DNA of 64,000 bases, from contig NW_006920410.1 of NCBI RefSeq assembly GCF_000344685.1, positions 1,264,414-1,328,413 on the forward strand, in the 5' to 3' direction. Made by a program: the position numbers and the translations under genes. Every line of letters starts with the position of its first letter. Position 1 is the first letter of the stretch. Of this stretch, positions 10,212 to 21,230 are shown piece after piece. Origin of the DNA: Gloeophyllum trabeum ATCC 11539 (lineage: Eukaryota; Basidiomycota; Agaricomycetes; Gloeophyllales; Gloeophyllaceae). Below the pieces are notes generated by a model, which saw nothing but the letters and a program-made list of their open reading frames with translations, was not told where the DNA came from and did no database searches.

Positions 10212-12790
10212 ATGACAGACCGAGGTCCTCGACGGTCTGCAAGACTACAGACAGTCAAAACCCGTACACAAGGAACGTCTTCTCGATCTTCCGAGCCTCC
10301 TGTCAGGAAGCGTCGCAAAGCGCAGGACACTCATGACCAGATCGTCAATGCGGAAGCTAGGCAATCTATCTTAACGAAGGGAAGGAAGAAGAAGGGTCGT
10401 CTCTGGAAACTGCCCGAAATGCCGCTGGACCTTCTGTTCGAAGTCGGTGGCCCGTTCACTTAATGTTGTAGTGAATTCACCCTAAGCCACCTCTGCAGAT
10501 ATTTGAATTACTGCATCATCTGGACCTCTTACGCTTATCCAGAACTAGCAAGGCATTACGCGCTTGCCTATTGAATCCCTCTGCCGTGTCTGTCTGGAAG
10601 AGAGCGAGAGGGAACGTGGAAGGCGTCCCCGATTGTCCACCGAATCTGTCTGAGCCGCAATATGCTTCGCTATTATTCGAGAATATGTGCAGTGTAAGTC
10701 ATATGAACTTGCTGCCACTTATCGAATCATCCAAACGGCATGGTCCATAGTTCTGCGGGCGATCCGGTGTTATGGAAGTACTGTGGTCGTGCTGCGTCAG
10801 ATCGTGTCACAAGTGCTTCGATAAGCGGTAGGTCTACACCGGTTCTAATCCTGGGTAAAATTGTGTTAATATGGCCGAACAGCTTCATCGGCTTTGAAGA
10901 GGCGCACATCGAGCTTCCGCTATGCAAGGATCATGAACTTTTGCCCTATGTCTGGGACCCTCGACCCAGTAAGCGACCTGTATGCAATACCACCATTGTT
11001 CCTGATCTCTCAAAAGGACGATATGGACAGCTATACATGAAGTCCCAAGTTATCGCACTTTCACGGAAATTTGACAGCCTCAAGTTCCAGACGGACATCG
11101 ATTCTCTCATCAAAGAAACTGTCGCTGCTAATCAAGCCATGCGCCAGGTATGTGTGTCATGATATTCTAGACTGGATTCAGTGTTGATATTGTTTTTTCA
11201 GCACACATCAGCGTGTAGTGCATGGTACAGTAAGATGAGGGTAAAGAGGTGCATGGAGATTGACCAGATTCGCCGGGACCGTCAAAATGCGTATGGAACT
11301 TTATCATGACGGTCACAAGGTTGTGTGGCTGATGCACATTCCCAGGATCCGAGCCAGGATGGAAGCACTAGGATGGGCAGAGGATTTTCAGAAACTGAGT
11401 TGGTCCGAGAAGCGCGAGTATTCTAGACTTCCGGGCGTACATCAGGCGAAACCCTTGACCGATCGCAGTCCGCACTTCCGTTTCACTCTGTCTTCAACTC
11501 GTTTCTGATGTCTGTCTTTCTCAGTGTGGCGTAACTTGCAAGGTCCCATGATAGAGCTCTTCACGAGATTCCGAAATAATCGCATTACAAGAGAAAGATT
11601 GGCCGTTCTCTATGAACGGTTGGACATACTGCAAGATCTCGTTAACGACGAGATACTCTCCTCGGGACCGCTGAACTTCCTGCCCTCCGTGGCCGACTTG
11701 TTTAATCTGTCTGCTTTCAAGGAGATCATTTTTCGGCCAAACGAGGTCGAAGTCAATGCTGCTAGTTTCGATCTTCCAATGTCACTGTACTGGGACTATG
11801 CGTCGTTATGGGTTAATGACGCGTATAAATTGCTCGGGTCCCTTTTCTCTGAACCTGCCGCACCTGACGAAGATCTGAAGGGGATCAGCGAGAGGCTCCG
11901 CTTGGCAACGACGTTCTTCCGATGTGGGCAATGCGATCACCCTGTACCATACCCTCACATTCTGCTGCACAAGTGCATGAGAATGTCCTCGCGCCGTCCG
12001 CATGACTACTATGAGGCAAGATGCTTCGACCATATTGGGGCTGCTCCATGGCTACAGCAGGGTGAACGTCTCACGTTCGACACCGTCGCCAGCAAAGCGG
12101 CGGAGGCTATGGTGATAGCCCGTGGTATGGACCCGAAGGTCGCCACCTACATTGACATGGAGGCTGGAGAGGAATATCACGTCTGTCCATACTGCTCCAA
12201 CGACGAGGTGTATGTTGCCATGACGTGGAGGAGAGCAGTGAGTCACAATCAGTTTGCCTGTTGGTTTGACGAGTTCATCAATATTCTGCTATAGATCTAC
12301 CACACATCGTCCCATCACAGGCAGCCAGACCTCGAGCCCTTGCCTTGGATAACTCTTCCCCGTGCGTATAAGTCAGAAATGCAAGCCCACCAAGATGCAC
12401 AGAATCATGGCATCCTGGACCGGATGCGACTCATGTGCTGCATGCTCTGCAGGCGAGAGCGTATGAGTCCCTCGGAACTCGTTAGGCATTTTGTGGTTAT
12501 GTGAGTATCTCGCACGTTCTGGTCCGTTGTTCTCTCTGAGATTGTCCTACAGCCATCGAGGTGCGCTGGACGAACTGGACGACGATGACAACGTCTTCTA
12601 CATCCACCCGGACGTGAATCACAACTGCACCCCAACGGAAGCGCGATTGAAGGTCAGGTCTGCGGAGGAATTGGCAAATGACGCAGGAGGCCTATTAGAC
12701 GAGGAACTAACAGAAACTGGGTCCCACCCCGCTGCTCGCACTACTACGGATGAAACACCGCACTCGAAAGAAGGAGTCGAGTCCTCTTGA
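10212..12790 (+). CDS. F-box protein with zinc-finger-like cysteines
   Basis: A spliced gene of a mushroom-type F-box family. A basic N-terminus (MTDRGPRRSARL) leads to the F-box: LPEMPLDLLFE, intron, IFELLHHLDLLRLSRTSKAL. The sequence then gives FCGR with a paired-Cys knuckle ending CVRSCHKCF (near 10760-10830), which matches the FC..C / C..C pattern seen after the F-box in this family. Later exons carry IRARMEALGWAEDF, a second Cys block (FFRCGQCDHPVPYPHI), CPYCSND, and finally CCMLCRRERMSPSEL...RHFVVIH, a C2H2-like spacing. Introns lie near 10445-10497, 10694-10741, 10832-10888, 11146-11200, 11291-11346, 12239-12295 and 12499-12553. It probably serves as an SCF ubiquitin-ligase substrate receptor; the target is unknown. 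Confidence 0.75.
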
Positions 12791-13088
12791 GGAAGACCAA
12801 TTGAATCCTGCAACGGCGAGCAAAGGATAATTCTGACAGATGACTCCATGTTTCGTAGGCTACGTGTATATTCTCTTAATTAACATTGACTTCATGCTCT
12901 CCGAAAGATGCATAGACTGCCTCGTACTTCTCGGTCCGACTATGTTAGCTCACTCGCTTGTAATCCGTCTCTTATGTGATGCCCGAATAATACATGCATT
13001 CATGGATGGGTCTATGCTACAGCGTGTGTTGTGGGAACTTCTTCATGGTCATACACTCATTTCTCTTAGCAGTGCTTCTTCGAACGCC
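12791..13088. other. Convergent 3' intergenic region
   Basis: The 298-bp gap between the F-box stop and the dehydrogenase stop. A plus-strand ORF starting at 12840 runs antisense into the dehydrogenase and has no recognisable motif. I see nothing else. Confidence 0.5.
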
Positions 13089-14121
13089 CTAATTGATGAC
13101 GACGCCACCGTTGACATGGAAGACCTGTCCACTGATATAACTCGAGTCTGCGCTGGCGAGGAAAACAAACGAAGTAGCAACTTCGATTGGCTGGCCGGCG
13201 CGACCCATGGGTACCGACTGGCCGAAAGACTCTTTTGATTCTTTCGTCATTGTGGCAGGAATTAGCGGCGTCCAGATGGGACCAGGAGCCACAGCTGTTT
13301 CAAAGCGCATATAGTCAGCATCCAAGGCCGATGATAGAAATGCTGTTCACTCACCGTTGACGCGTATGCCATCACCGGCAACTTGGTTGCTCAGTGCGCG
13401 AGCTAGGCCGATCATGGCGCCCTTAGTCGCAGTGTAATCGATCAACTCAGGATGCCCGACCGCAAAGTTGATGGACGCGTTGAAAATAATGCTTCCACCG
13501 GGACCCATGTTTGGGAGAGCGGCCTTGCAGAAGTAGAAGAAGGAGTGGAGGTTGGTGTCGAACGTGTTGTGCCATTGCTCGGTTGGTAGCGTGGGGAGCT
13601 CGGTGTTGGACTCCTGGGTGCCGTGGTTGAGGACGAGGACGTCCAGTCGGCCGTGAGCCTCCAGATGCTTCTTGACAACTTCCTGGCACACTGATTCTTT
13701 GCGGACGTCGGCAGCGATGGTGACGACCTTGAGCTTGCCGCCGGTCTTGGCGTTTATGCGGGCTTCGACGTCTTTTATTTCTTTCTCCTCTTGCGGAAGG
13801 TACGTCAAAGTCAGGTCGGCACCCTCAAGAGCTATCCGTTGGTCGGATCAGCACCATTTTCAGAGGATAAAATCTCGAAACTAGCACACCATATAGGAGC
13901 GCAATGGCTCGTCCGATTCCACTGTCGCCGCCGGTGATGAGAGCTGCCTTGCCCTCTAGCTTGTTCGCAGCCTTATATGGCTTCCCGTCAGCGGTCACAT
14001 CGTCCAACGGCTGGGGGTCGAGTTTCTCCTGCAATCCAGGCGCGCCGGGCTGGTCCTGCACTGGCTGCTTGTAGCCCTTACGGAACTGCTCGAGGAGAGG
14101 GTTGTTCTTCTGCTGGGACAT
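13089..14121 (-). CDS. NAD(P)-dependent short-chain dehydrogenase, general-stress type
   Basis: A three-exon gene for a classical SDR of about 300 residues. An N-terminal extension of about 50 residues (MSQQKNNPLLEQFRKGYKQP), typical of the YhdF/YghA general-stress subgroup, precedes the Rossmann motif TGGDSGIGRA. The conserved VLNHGTQ, NASINFAVG and catalytic YTATK follow. The C-terminus has the familiar FLASADSSYISGQVFHVNGG. Introns lie near 13824-13887 and 13290-13357. The start is the ATG at 14121, about 100 bp below a TATA box. The substrate cannot be read from sequence; relatives are induced by osmotic or desiccation stress. Confidence 0.9.
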
Positions 14122-14222
14122 GGTGGAGTGTGACTGAGAGATCGCGTTGCGGATTTTCGAAAAAATGCTGGGCGAGTGTTGGGTGCAAAAGATGCTGGAG
14201 AACAGCGAAGGCAGCAAGCAGG

Positions 14223-14230
14223 TTTATATA
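14223..14230 (-). promoter_or_regulatory. TATA box of the short-chain dehydrogenase gene
   Basis: The minus strand reads GTATATAAACC about 100 bp upstream of the ATG at 14121. A strong TATA box suits an inducible stress gene. Confidence 0.55.
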
Positions 14231-14959
14231 CGGAGCTGGAGGATGGATGGAGCGCGAGGTGACGTCAGTACTGGGATGGGCGCCGTCACTGGGCAGTCAT
14301 CGTCGCCGTGTGCTGGGATGTGGCGCGCCATGGTCCTCCTTCGTTCGGTGTTCGAAGCACGGTCAACGTCGGAGCGCGCCTAGGCTCGTCGTCGCCCATC
14401 GCAGTGGTCCTCGACAAGGGCGTCTCCTTCCTGTTCTGGGTACTTGGTAGATTGAGCTTATCTTCGATAAACCCTAAAATGTGGTCACCATCCTTCTGCC
14501 ACAGTGACTGCCGCAAGGCGGAACAATTCTAACATACACCTGATATATTGTACATACAGCAAGTCACAAGTCAAGAGCCATTACATCCGTTTGGAGACTA
14601 TCTACCGAGGCCGTCACTGCGAATATCCATTTGGAATTATCATGATGAACTCAAAGGGAAGTGATATGAAAGACATATTTGATCTACAAACGTTGCGGAT
14701 ACGTTAGTAAGAATTGTATCCCACCATGACATTATTCAGCTAATATCTCAGATTGGCTCGTAGGCTCTGAATGCGCACAGCAGACGCAGCACGATATTCG
14801 CGCTGCTCCTGCTTCTGCATTGACAGCCTACCGCTAATCGCTCACTCGCGGGAATAGAAAGTCAAGAAATGGTTTATGAAGACAATACTACTCACACGTT
14901 CTGTTGCGGGATCTTCAATGCCAGTTATAGTCCCTTTAGAAATTAATTAGACTCGGGAA
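14231..14959. other. Intergenic region between SDR promoter and kinase 3' end
   Basis: About 730 bp holding the SDR promoter and the 3' flank of the dsRBD kinase. Short ORFs on both strands (around 14286-14532) have no recognisable content. Confidence 0.5.
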
Positions 14960-17428
14960 TTACATCTTGCACCGATTACGCACTACGGAAGAACCCCAAC
15001 CCAAGGCAATGCAGGCCTCTCTGGCAGCCACCTCCTTCGCGGCTTGCTTAGTTTCTCCGGTGCCCCTACCTTTCTCTTCGCCGTTGACTGAGGTGGGATA
15101 TCTATTAGTCGACCCAATCATGGATAGTACTTCATACGTGCACGTACCCAGCGCTCTTACAGTCCATCTACCTGCATGCGGAGGTCCGTCGAAGATGGCA
15201 GGATATTGTACCTCCAGACGCCGCTGAGCCACAGTCTGATTGAGGAAAGGGAGGTAAGCTGGGGCCGGTCGTTGTGGAGGCGGCGAGGCCGGTGACGATC
15301 GCGGGGTATGTTCAGGACTCGGGGGAGTCCTAGCACGTGCATCGGGCTTATCCCAGCCAAGTCTGTGATACGCCTGTTGTGCCGCTTCTTCCTTGGCCTG
15401 CTGTTGTTTGAGCCCGCACCCTTTGCCTTGCTGAACTCCGTCAACTGTAGAATAGCATATGAGAATGATACGCGACCTTTCTTGAACTACAGGCACAAGC
15501 TCGAAACATACCAATGCAAGTAACTTCCCATATCAGTGCATGAGAAGGTCCCGAACAAACCGGGTGCCAATTGACTTCGCTATGATGTGCTGCAGCAGTC
15601 TGGTTAAATAATGCCAGATAAGAGCCTGAGGCTGCCGGTGGAGGAGTTTTCGGTCCTGACTCTTCCCCGTGTCGCGCATGATCTTCCATGGGTCGTGTAT
15701 GATCTTCACCGTGTTGTGTATGATGGGCACCATTGGTATTCAAGTTGACTGCTGGGATCATGGATATAGTTGTCTTGCATAGCTTCGGATAGGTGCCAAG
15801 GAGATTGGAGAACCTTCCGACAAGCTGCTCTTTGAGAATGGTATCCACTTCCGACGAATTGACAGACCCTATTTGATTCAAAACATCGATCAGTCTGGCC
15901 AAATCCGGTGTAATCTTCTTCGCGATGTTCACGCTGCGCTTGGGCGTTAGATTCTCCTTCACTTTGGTCTCGAGACCTTCGGTGGGAAGACTATACAGCA
16001 TCTGAAGGTCGAGCTCTGTCCTATAATCTGATAGCACCGCTAAAATATCCTTTGTGCACATTCTGGCCCGTGGCTCTTGCTTCCAGCATTTCTCGATTAT
16101 GCACCAGATTTGGTCCGGAATCGGAATATCTGCGGGGCGTTCAGGTCTTTGACGATTGAGTACCTTCTCCATGACAGCAAACTCTGCTGTATCGGGCCAC
16201 GGTACATTTCCAGTGTATATCTAAGATTTGGATTGTCCTCATGCAACATGAAATCCCGAGCAACACAGTCACTCACCTCAAGGCACACATAGCTAAAGCT
16301 ATACACATCACTCTCCGGACTCCTGGCCTTCGAAGGATCATTGCCGAGAGCAAGCTGCTCTGGGGCCATCCACTGCATGGTTCCCTTCAACGAGGTAGTC
16401 GCTGGGTAAGTACCAGGGGTATGCAGAAATTTCCCTATCCCGAAGTCTGCTATGCAGGCGTGCATTTGATCATCGATGAGAATATTTGCCTGTGACAGGG
16501 ATCAGTGATTCGCTCCCGCTGTAAGTTCATGACTGTAACTCGCCCCCTTCAGGTCACCGTGAACAAACGGCGGGTCTCGGTTATGGAGATAATGCAGCCC
16601 TTCTGCAACATCTTGGATCTGCAAGTGGAATCAGTGTATATTATATAATGTTAATGGAAAGGCGTACAAGCTGGACACGATCATGGTCTGGATGATTTTT
16701 TAAGAACTCCGTTACGTTTCCATAGTCGCTCCAAGGAGATATTAGCGATGGCTTATCTCCAAAGAGCTCCTCCATGCCAATGCCGAGGAAAGGGTATATG
16801 TTCTCATGGCGAAGTTGCCTCCAGGTGATCGCCTCGCGGTAAAATCGCTGCTATTTCGTCAGTAGTGTATGAAATGATCGGATCGTTTAACCAACCTTTG
16901 TAGCTTCGTGTTTCTCGTCGCTACGTAGTATATGCAATCTGGGTACCTTGAGCGCGACTCGAATGGTTCGATTAGTCTCGAGGAGTTTTCCCTTGAAGAT
17001 GTCGCTTGAACCGCCACCGGCAGTGTAGTGAGGCTCAGCTTCGACCCTGTGCAGAAATAGGCACGGAGGAAATATCTCATGCAATTTCACTATCTTTCGA
17101 AGCAAGTCCTCGAGCTCATGGGCATATTCGGGTTTGTCGTCGGCAACCTACAGGGATGTTAATGCTGATCCGGACCTCTATGACGAAACGACATTACCGA
17201 CTGAATTAGGTCCAAGAAGTCGTCCCGAATCTTATCTGGAAGACTAGGAATATGGTCTGCTATTGACTCGCGGCGGATGAGCTGAGGTAGATTCGTGTGC
17301 AATTGTGGATCGCTCAATCTGTGCAGCTCGAGCAAACCTGCATTTGACAGAGGAAATTAGTACCAATGCAGTCCACATATAACGGCCTAAAGGATTCACG
17401 TACCCTGTATCTCTTCCTTCAAGCCCAT
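14960..17428 (-). CDS. TKL-like protein kinase with two C-terminal dsRNA-binding domains
   Basis: A gene of about nine or more introns encoding roughly 690 residues. Exon 1 is 25 nt (MGLKEEIQG, 17428-17404). A helical N-terminal region precedes a kinase domain with gly-rich YTAGGGSSDIFKG, VALKVP lysine, FYREAITWRQL glutamate, HGDLKGANIL catalytic loop, ADFGIGKF and MAPEQ. All catalytic residues are present, but the loop is HGD, not HRD. A linker with a His-rich degenerate repeat follows (about 15630-15730). Then come two dsRNA-binding motifs. dsRBD1 runs from YLALFNQTAA through GPSHALIWEV and, after an intron at about 15450-15514, DGVQQGKGCGLK, QQAKEEAAQQAYHRLGW. dsRBD2 has YLPFLNQTVAQRRLEVQYP, GPPHAGRWTV, and after an intron VNGEEKGRGTGETKQAAKE, AAREACIALGW. 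Both keep the KxxAK...AA..AL helix. The layout recalls PKR in reverse domain order. A role in dsRNA response is inferred. Confidence 0.85.
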
Positions 17429-18045
17429 GATGATGGCCAATTAGCAAACAGTTGCTCTTGTCCGGGCAGGTTGGTAGCTCCTCCGTAGCGATACCTAGGC
17501 GCAGGATGTGAATAGTGGCAGAGCGTCCGCAACACGATATAACTAGGACTGAGACGAGGTGACAAGACAGAGCATGTACAGCCCGAGCCCGTATCTGCGT
17601 CAGGCTGTGAGGTCGATGTTCCGATGAGGAACGTCTGAGAAGAGAAGACGGACCAATGTTAGAACCGCCACCGGCGGGACGATTCGGCGTGGACCTGCCT
17701 TGTAGGCTATGGCTAGATAGCACTCATCATAGCATGCATGCCGTAATCTCCATGAGGCAGGAACGTCACGAGGGCCACGAAACCTGTTACATGTACAGCA
17801 ATGGAGAGCAAGGCCTAGGAGATCATCTCCTATGGGAGATTAGGTGCACCATTGGGCTAGATATCTGCTTACATGATGACACGGTCGATAGATGTATTGG
17901 GCCCGAAAGGAAATTCGATCATCGTGCCATACTAAGTTTCTGCATATCGGATCTCTTCACAACTCTGAGCGTGCAGTAAGAACTCAACATGAACAACATA
18001 CAGGCAGGGGTGGTGATCTGTAGACGTCACGGTGAACTGGTAGAC
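17429..18045. other. Intergenic region between the two kinases
   Basis: A 617-bp spacer between two head-to-tail kinase genes. It should hold the promoter of the dsRBD kinase and the terminator of the MA3-like kinase. ORFs in it show no family features. Confidence 0.5.
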
Positions 18046-19823
18046 TCAGAAGAACCAATGATCCTTGACCAATCCTGCGCCTCTCATCATAGCCATCATT
18101 CGCTCCCATGCTTTCGCCACGGCCCCGTCTTGACGGAAATCTTGTACATATTTGCTCGGTGGCATGAGCCCCTCCGAGAATGCTGTGACCGAGCACAAAT
18201 TCTTCGCGGAAGCGCGCCTGAAGAGTTCCGCTACGAGGTTCACATCCGAGTCCTCGTCATAGACCACCTTGAAGGCTAGTGCGCTGAGCAAACGTGGCCT
18301 ATGCTCAACAGGAAGTTGCCGCAGGAACGTCTCAGCGCAATCCAAGTCGCAAGTATCGAAGAACTCCGACGAATATTCCGATATACGAATGCCCCAAAGC
18401 ATGAAGACAATGTTTTCGGCTGCAAGTCTCGCAGAGGGGTCTTGTTCCCAACAGGACTGTATCAAGGGTGCCCAGATCCTGCTTGGAACTTCGACGGGGC
18501 CGGCCGGCCTACGACCCAACAGCACCTCGTACATCACAGCCAGCTCATTCTTGAGATCTGACCACGGTGGCTTGCCCGTGTATAGCTAGGTTCATATTTT
18601 TCATACGGCTTCAGCAGCAGCGACTCTGGAGCTCACCTCAAGGCAAACACACGCAAAGCTATAAACATCGCCAGAAGGCCTTCGAACGGAGCACCATCGT
18701 GCACCCAGCATGTGGGACAACGCCTCCGGGGGCATCCACCGAAGCGACCCATTTGCAATAGACGGCGGAGAAGTCAAAGTGCACGATTCCATAAAATTAC
18801 TGATGCCGAAATCCGTGATGCAGGCACGCAGATCTGAGTCGATGAGGATGTTCGCCTGGAATGGTTAACTTCAGAAGTTAAGTAGTAAAGACAGCACTTA
18901 CGCCTTTCAGATCGCCGTGGACGAGTTTTCGATTTGGGCCGTGCAGATATGCAAGGCCCGTCGCAACATCTAGTAACTGTCCAGCCATTTGGAATCAACA
19001 ATTGCGCAGTACGACGAGGCGTTCACATACCAGCTTAAGACGATCATGGTTAGGGTTCTTTTCCAGGAACTCCATGACATTGCCATGATAGCTCCACGGC
19101 GAGACCATGCATGGCCTTTTATCAAACAAATGGTCACAAACCCCGAGGAAGGGGAAGATGTTAGGGTGTGAGAGCTGTCTCCACATCATAGCCTCACGAT
19201 GGAACTTCTGCAAGGAGGGTCAACGACTAACGGATGGAACGAGAGAGAAGGTAGTAGACCTTCTGTAGAAGGTCCTTCGTGTGGGCGTCGTATTGCTGGA
19301 ATGTTCGCAAAACTTTAAGGGCAACCAGCTTCCCGTCCAGCGTCCCCTTGAATATGTCAGCATGGCCTCCTCCGGATATTGGGAACTGGTCATCGGTCTG
19401 TACGCCAATAAGGAATAATGCTGGGTGCAGGACCCGCGATTTGTAGGCGATCCTTCTGAGGCTCGTCTCCAACCGTGTACGATCTGGACTCTGATCTGGC
19501 TCTTCATCAATCGACTGTTTGGAAGGTTACACATCACATTTACGGCGAAAACGATGCCGGTGAATCATCCTACCGACCTTCTGCAGCAAGTCCAGGATCT
19601 GGCCTATAACATGTTCAGGCAGACGTATGATACCCTCTGAGACCGAAGCCAAACTGAGGAGCGCCTGGATTCGCTGGCCTGTGGAAGCATCGTTCAGAGC
19701 AGTACTTCGACCATGAAGCACAGCTACGTCAGATAAAGTTAGCCCGAGTCTCTATTCATGCCGTAGATGATACGCCGCCCTACCTAAGAGCTCTGCAGGT
19801 GCAAGAACGTGTCCCTCGAACAT
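18046..19823 (-). CDS. TKL-like protein kinase with C-terminal eIF4G MA3-like domain
   Basis: A spliced gene of roughly 500 residues. The chosen start is MFEGHVLAPAELL at 19823; its exon splices to AVLHGRSTALNDASTGQR. The kinase domain shows SGGGHADIFKG, LVALKVLR, FHREAMMWRQL, HGDLKG followed across an intron by ANILID, ITDFGISNF and MPPEAL, with the same HGD loop as its neighbour. After the kinase C-lobe (CWEQDPSARLAAENIVFML) comes an all-helical region: CAETFLRQLPVEHRPRLL, DSDVNLVAELFRRASAKNLC, TAFSEGLMPPSKYVQDFRQD and WERMMAMMRGAGL. This order and spacing resemble the MA3 domain at the C-terminus of fungal eIF4G. The MA3 call is from memory of the family, so moderate. The true 5' end could include a further exon near 20236-20440. 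Confidence 0.8.
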
Positions 19824-21230
19824 TCCAGCGCTATCTGCGTGACAATAAGTGCAACCGCGATGATCTATGTTGTAGCAGCGCAGCCTATCGCACGGGAGAC
19901 AGCTTCACCATGCTGTGGAGGAGGGAGATTATATCGAACGGCGGCGAGAACTATCACAGGTCTCGATTATTTGACCTCCACAGCAAAGCAGGGCCATCTC
20001 GAACATCTGTTAGTATGACGGCACCCTTAGCACCGCCGCACCAGACACCACGCTTCTCTCTGGGCGCCTGGGGCGGAAAGATCGACATTTTAGCGTACAC
20101 AGCAGACAGATTATTATCACAAGATGTAATTCATCTACCTATTCTGAATGATCTCGCCGTCATTACCCGGCGCACCGGCAGTACACACAAGTCATCAAAT
20201 GCGCATCGAGGACCGAGGCGCTCGAGACCTAGAGCGCTAGCAGTTTGTGAGGCAATTCGATGGCAGGCTGCACAGCAGATCCTGAGACGTCGCACTGTTC
20301 AGCGTCGCGGAGGAGGTCCAGCAGCTCAGCAATGGGATGCAGCGTAAAGATTCAGATGAGAACAAGAGCAACGCGGGCGTCATTAATATTGGCGGCTTGT
20401 CATTGTCAAGTGCATTTGTGGGCGCTTGGGGGTCCATCTCGGTCTTCGGACCGCGCCTCCGACGCATACACAAGCACAACGCATATGTATTCGCATTCGA
20501 AAGTGCATAAGACGCATAAACCCTATGATACATGTGGCCAACCGAAGGCGAATAAAAAATTAATAATATAAAACGGACAAGATCGCGAATCCAGAGGAGA
20601 GCGTAGCACTGCAATAACTGGGGTGTAAGCACGCGCGACACAGCAAGGGGAAGAAGACTAGTGGGGCACTGATCGCGGATAGGCCACGGGAAGTTGGTAA
20701 AGTATGTACGAGGACATAACAAGAAACCAAATAGATACACCGGGGACTGCCGTGGGAGGCGATGTGAGCAGCCGCACTTGGGTGGCCAGCGTGCACCCAT
20801 GCGAGGCCGGACCTATCAAAGGTCCCGCGTGCTCTGCCGCCATGGACGTATGAGGACGAACGTAGGAGCTCGTAGGTAATTGTATGCAGCGCGATGGTGC
20901 AGTCACCTAGATAGCCCTCGCGAATGGGGCCCCGGCGGGCCCGCAAAGTAATCCTAGGGCCCGCAGTACGGGGATCGAAGGGGGGCAGCGAAGGGAGGTG
21001 GACAGCGGCCCGAGGAATCTTCAGCCAGCGAGAACTCAACTCGGGCGAGTCCACACTCGGCCATAGCAGGTCAGACGGGTCCGCACAGACGACCCCGAGG
21101 AATCATCGCCAGCGAAGACACGACTCGAGAAACCCAGAGTCCTATCGCGATCTTCCCTGCGCCCAACCCCTGTCCACCGCTAACCCGCACATACACTCGC
21201 TGCAGAATCAACTCAACCCGCGCCCGCCGC
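19824..21230. other. Intergenic region upstream of the MA3-like kinase
   Basis: About 1.4 kb between the kinase start and the VTA1 stop. A minus-strand open stretch near 20236-20350 reads IAELLDLLRDAEQC, helical and exon-like, and could be an unassigned 5' exon of the kinase. Longer ORFs here (20237-20800 and 20560-21054) lack any recognisable motif and I do not call them genes. Confidence 0.4.

Noticed and set aside
12840..13238. 132-codon plus ORF
   Set aside because: Runs into the antisense of the dehydrogenase C-terminus, no motif.
20237..20800. 187-codon minus ORF
   Set aside because: Mixed composition, no motif. Only a short exon-like segment in another frame seemed of interest and is reported separately.
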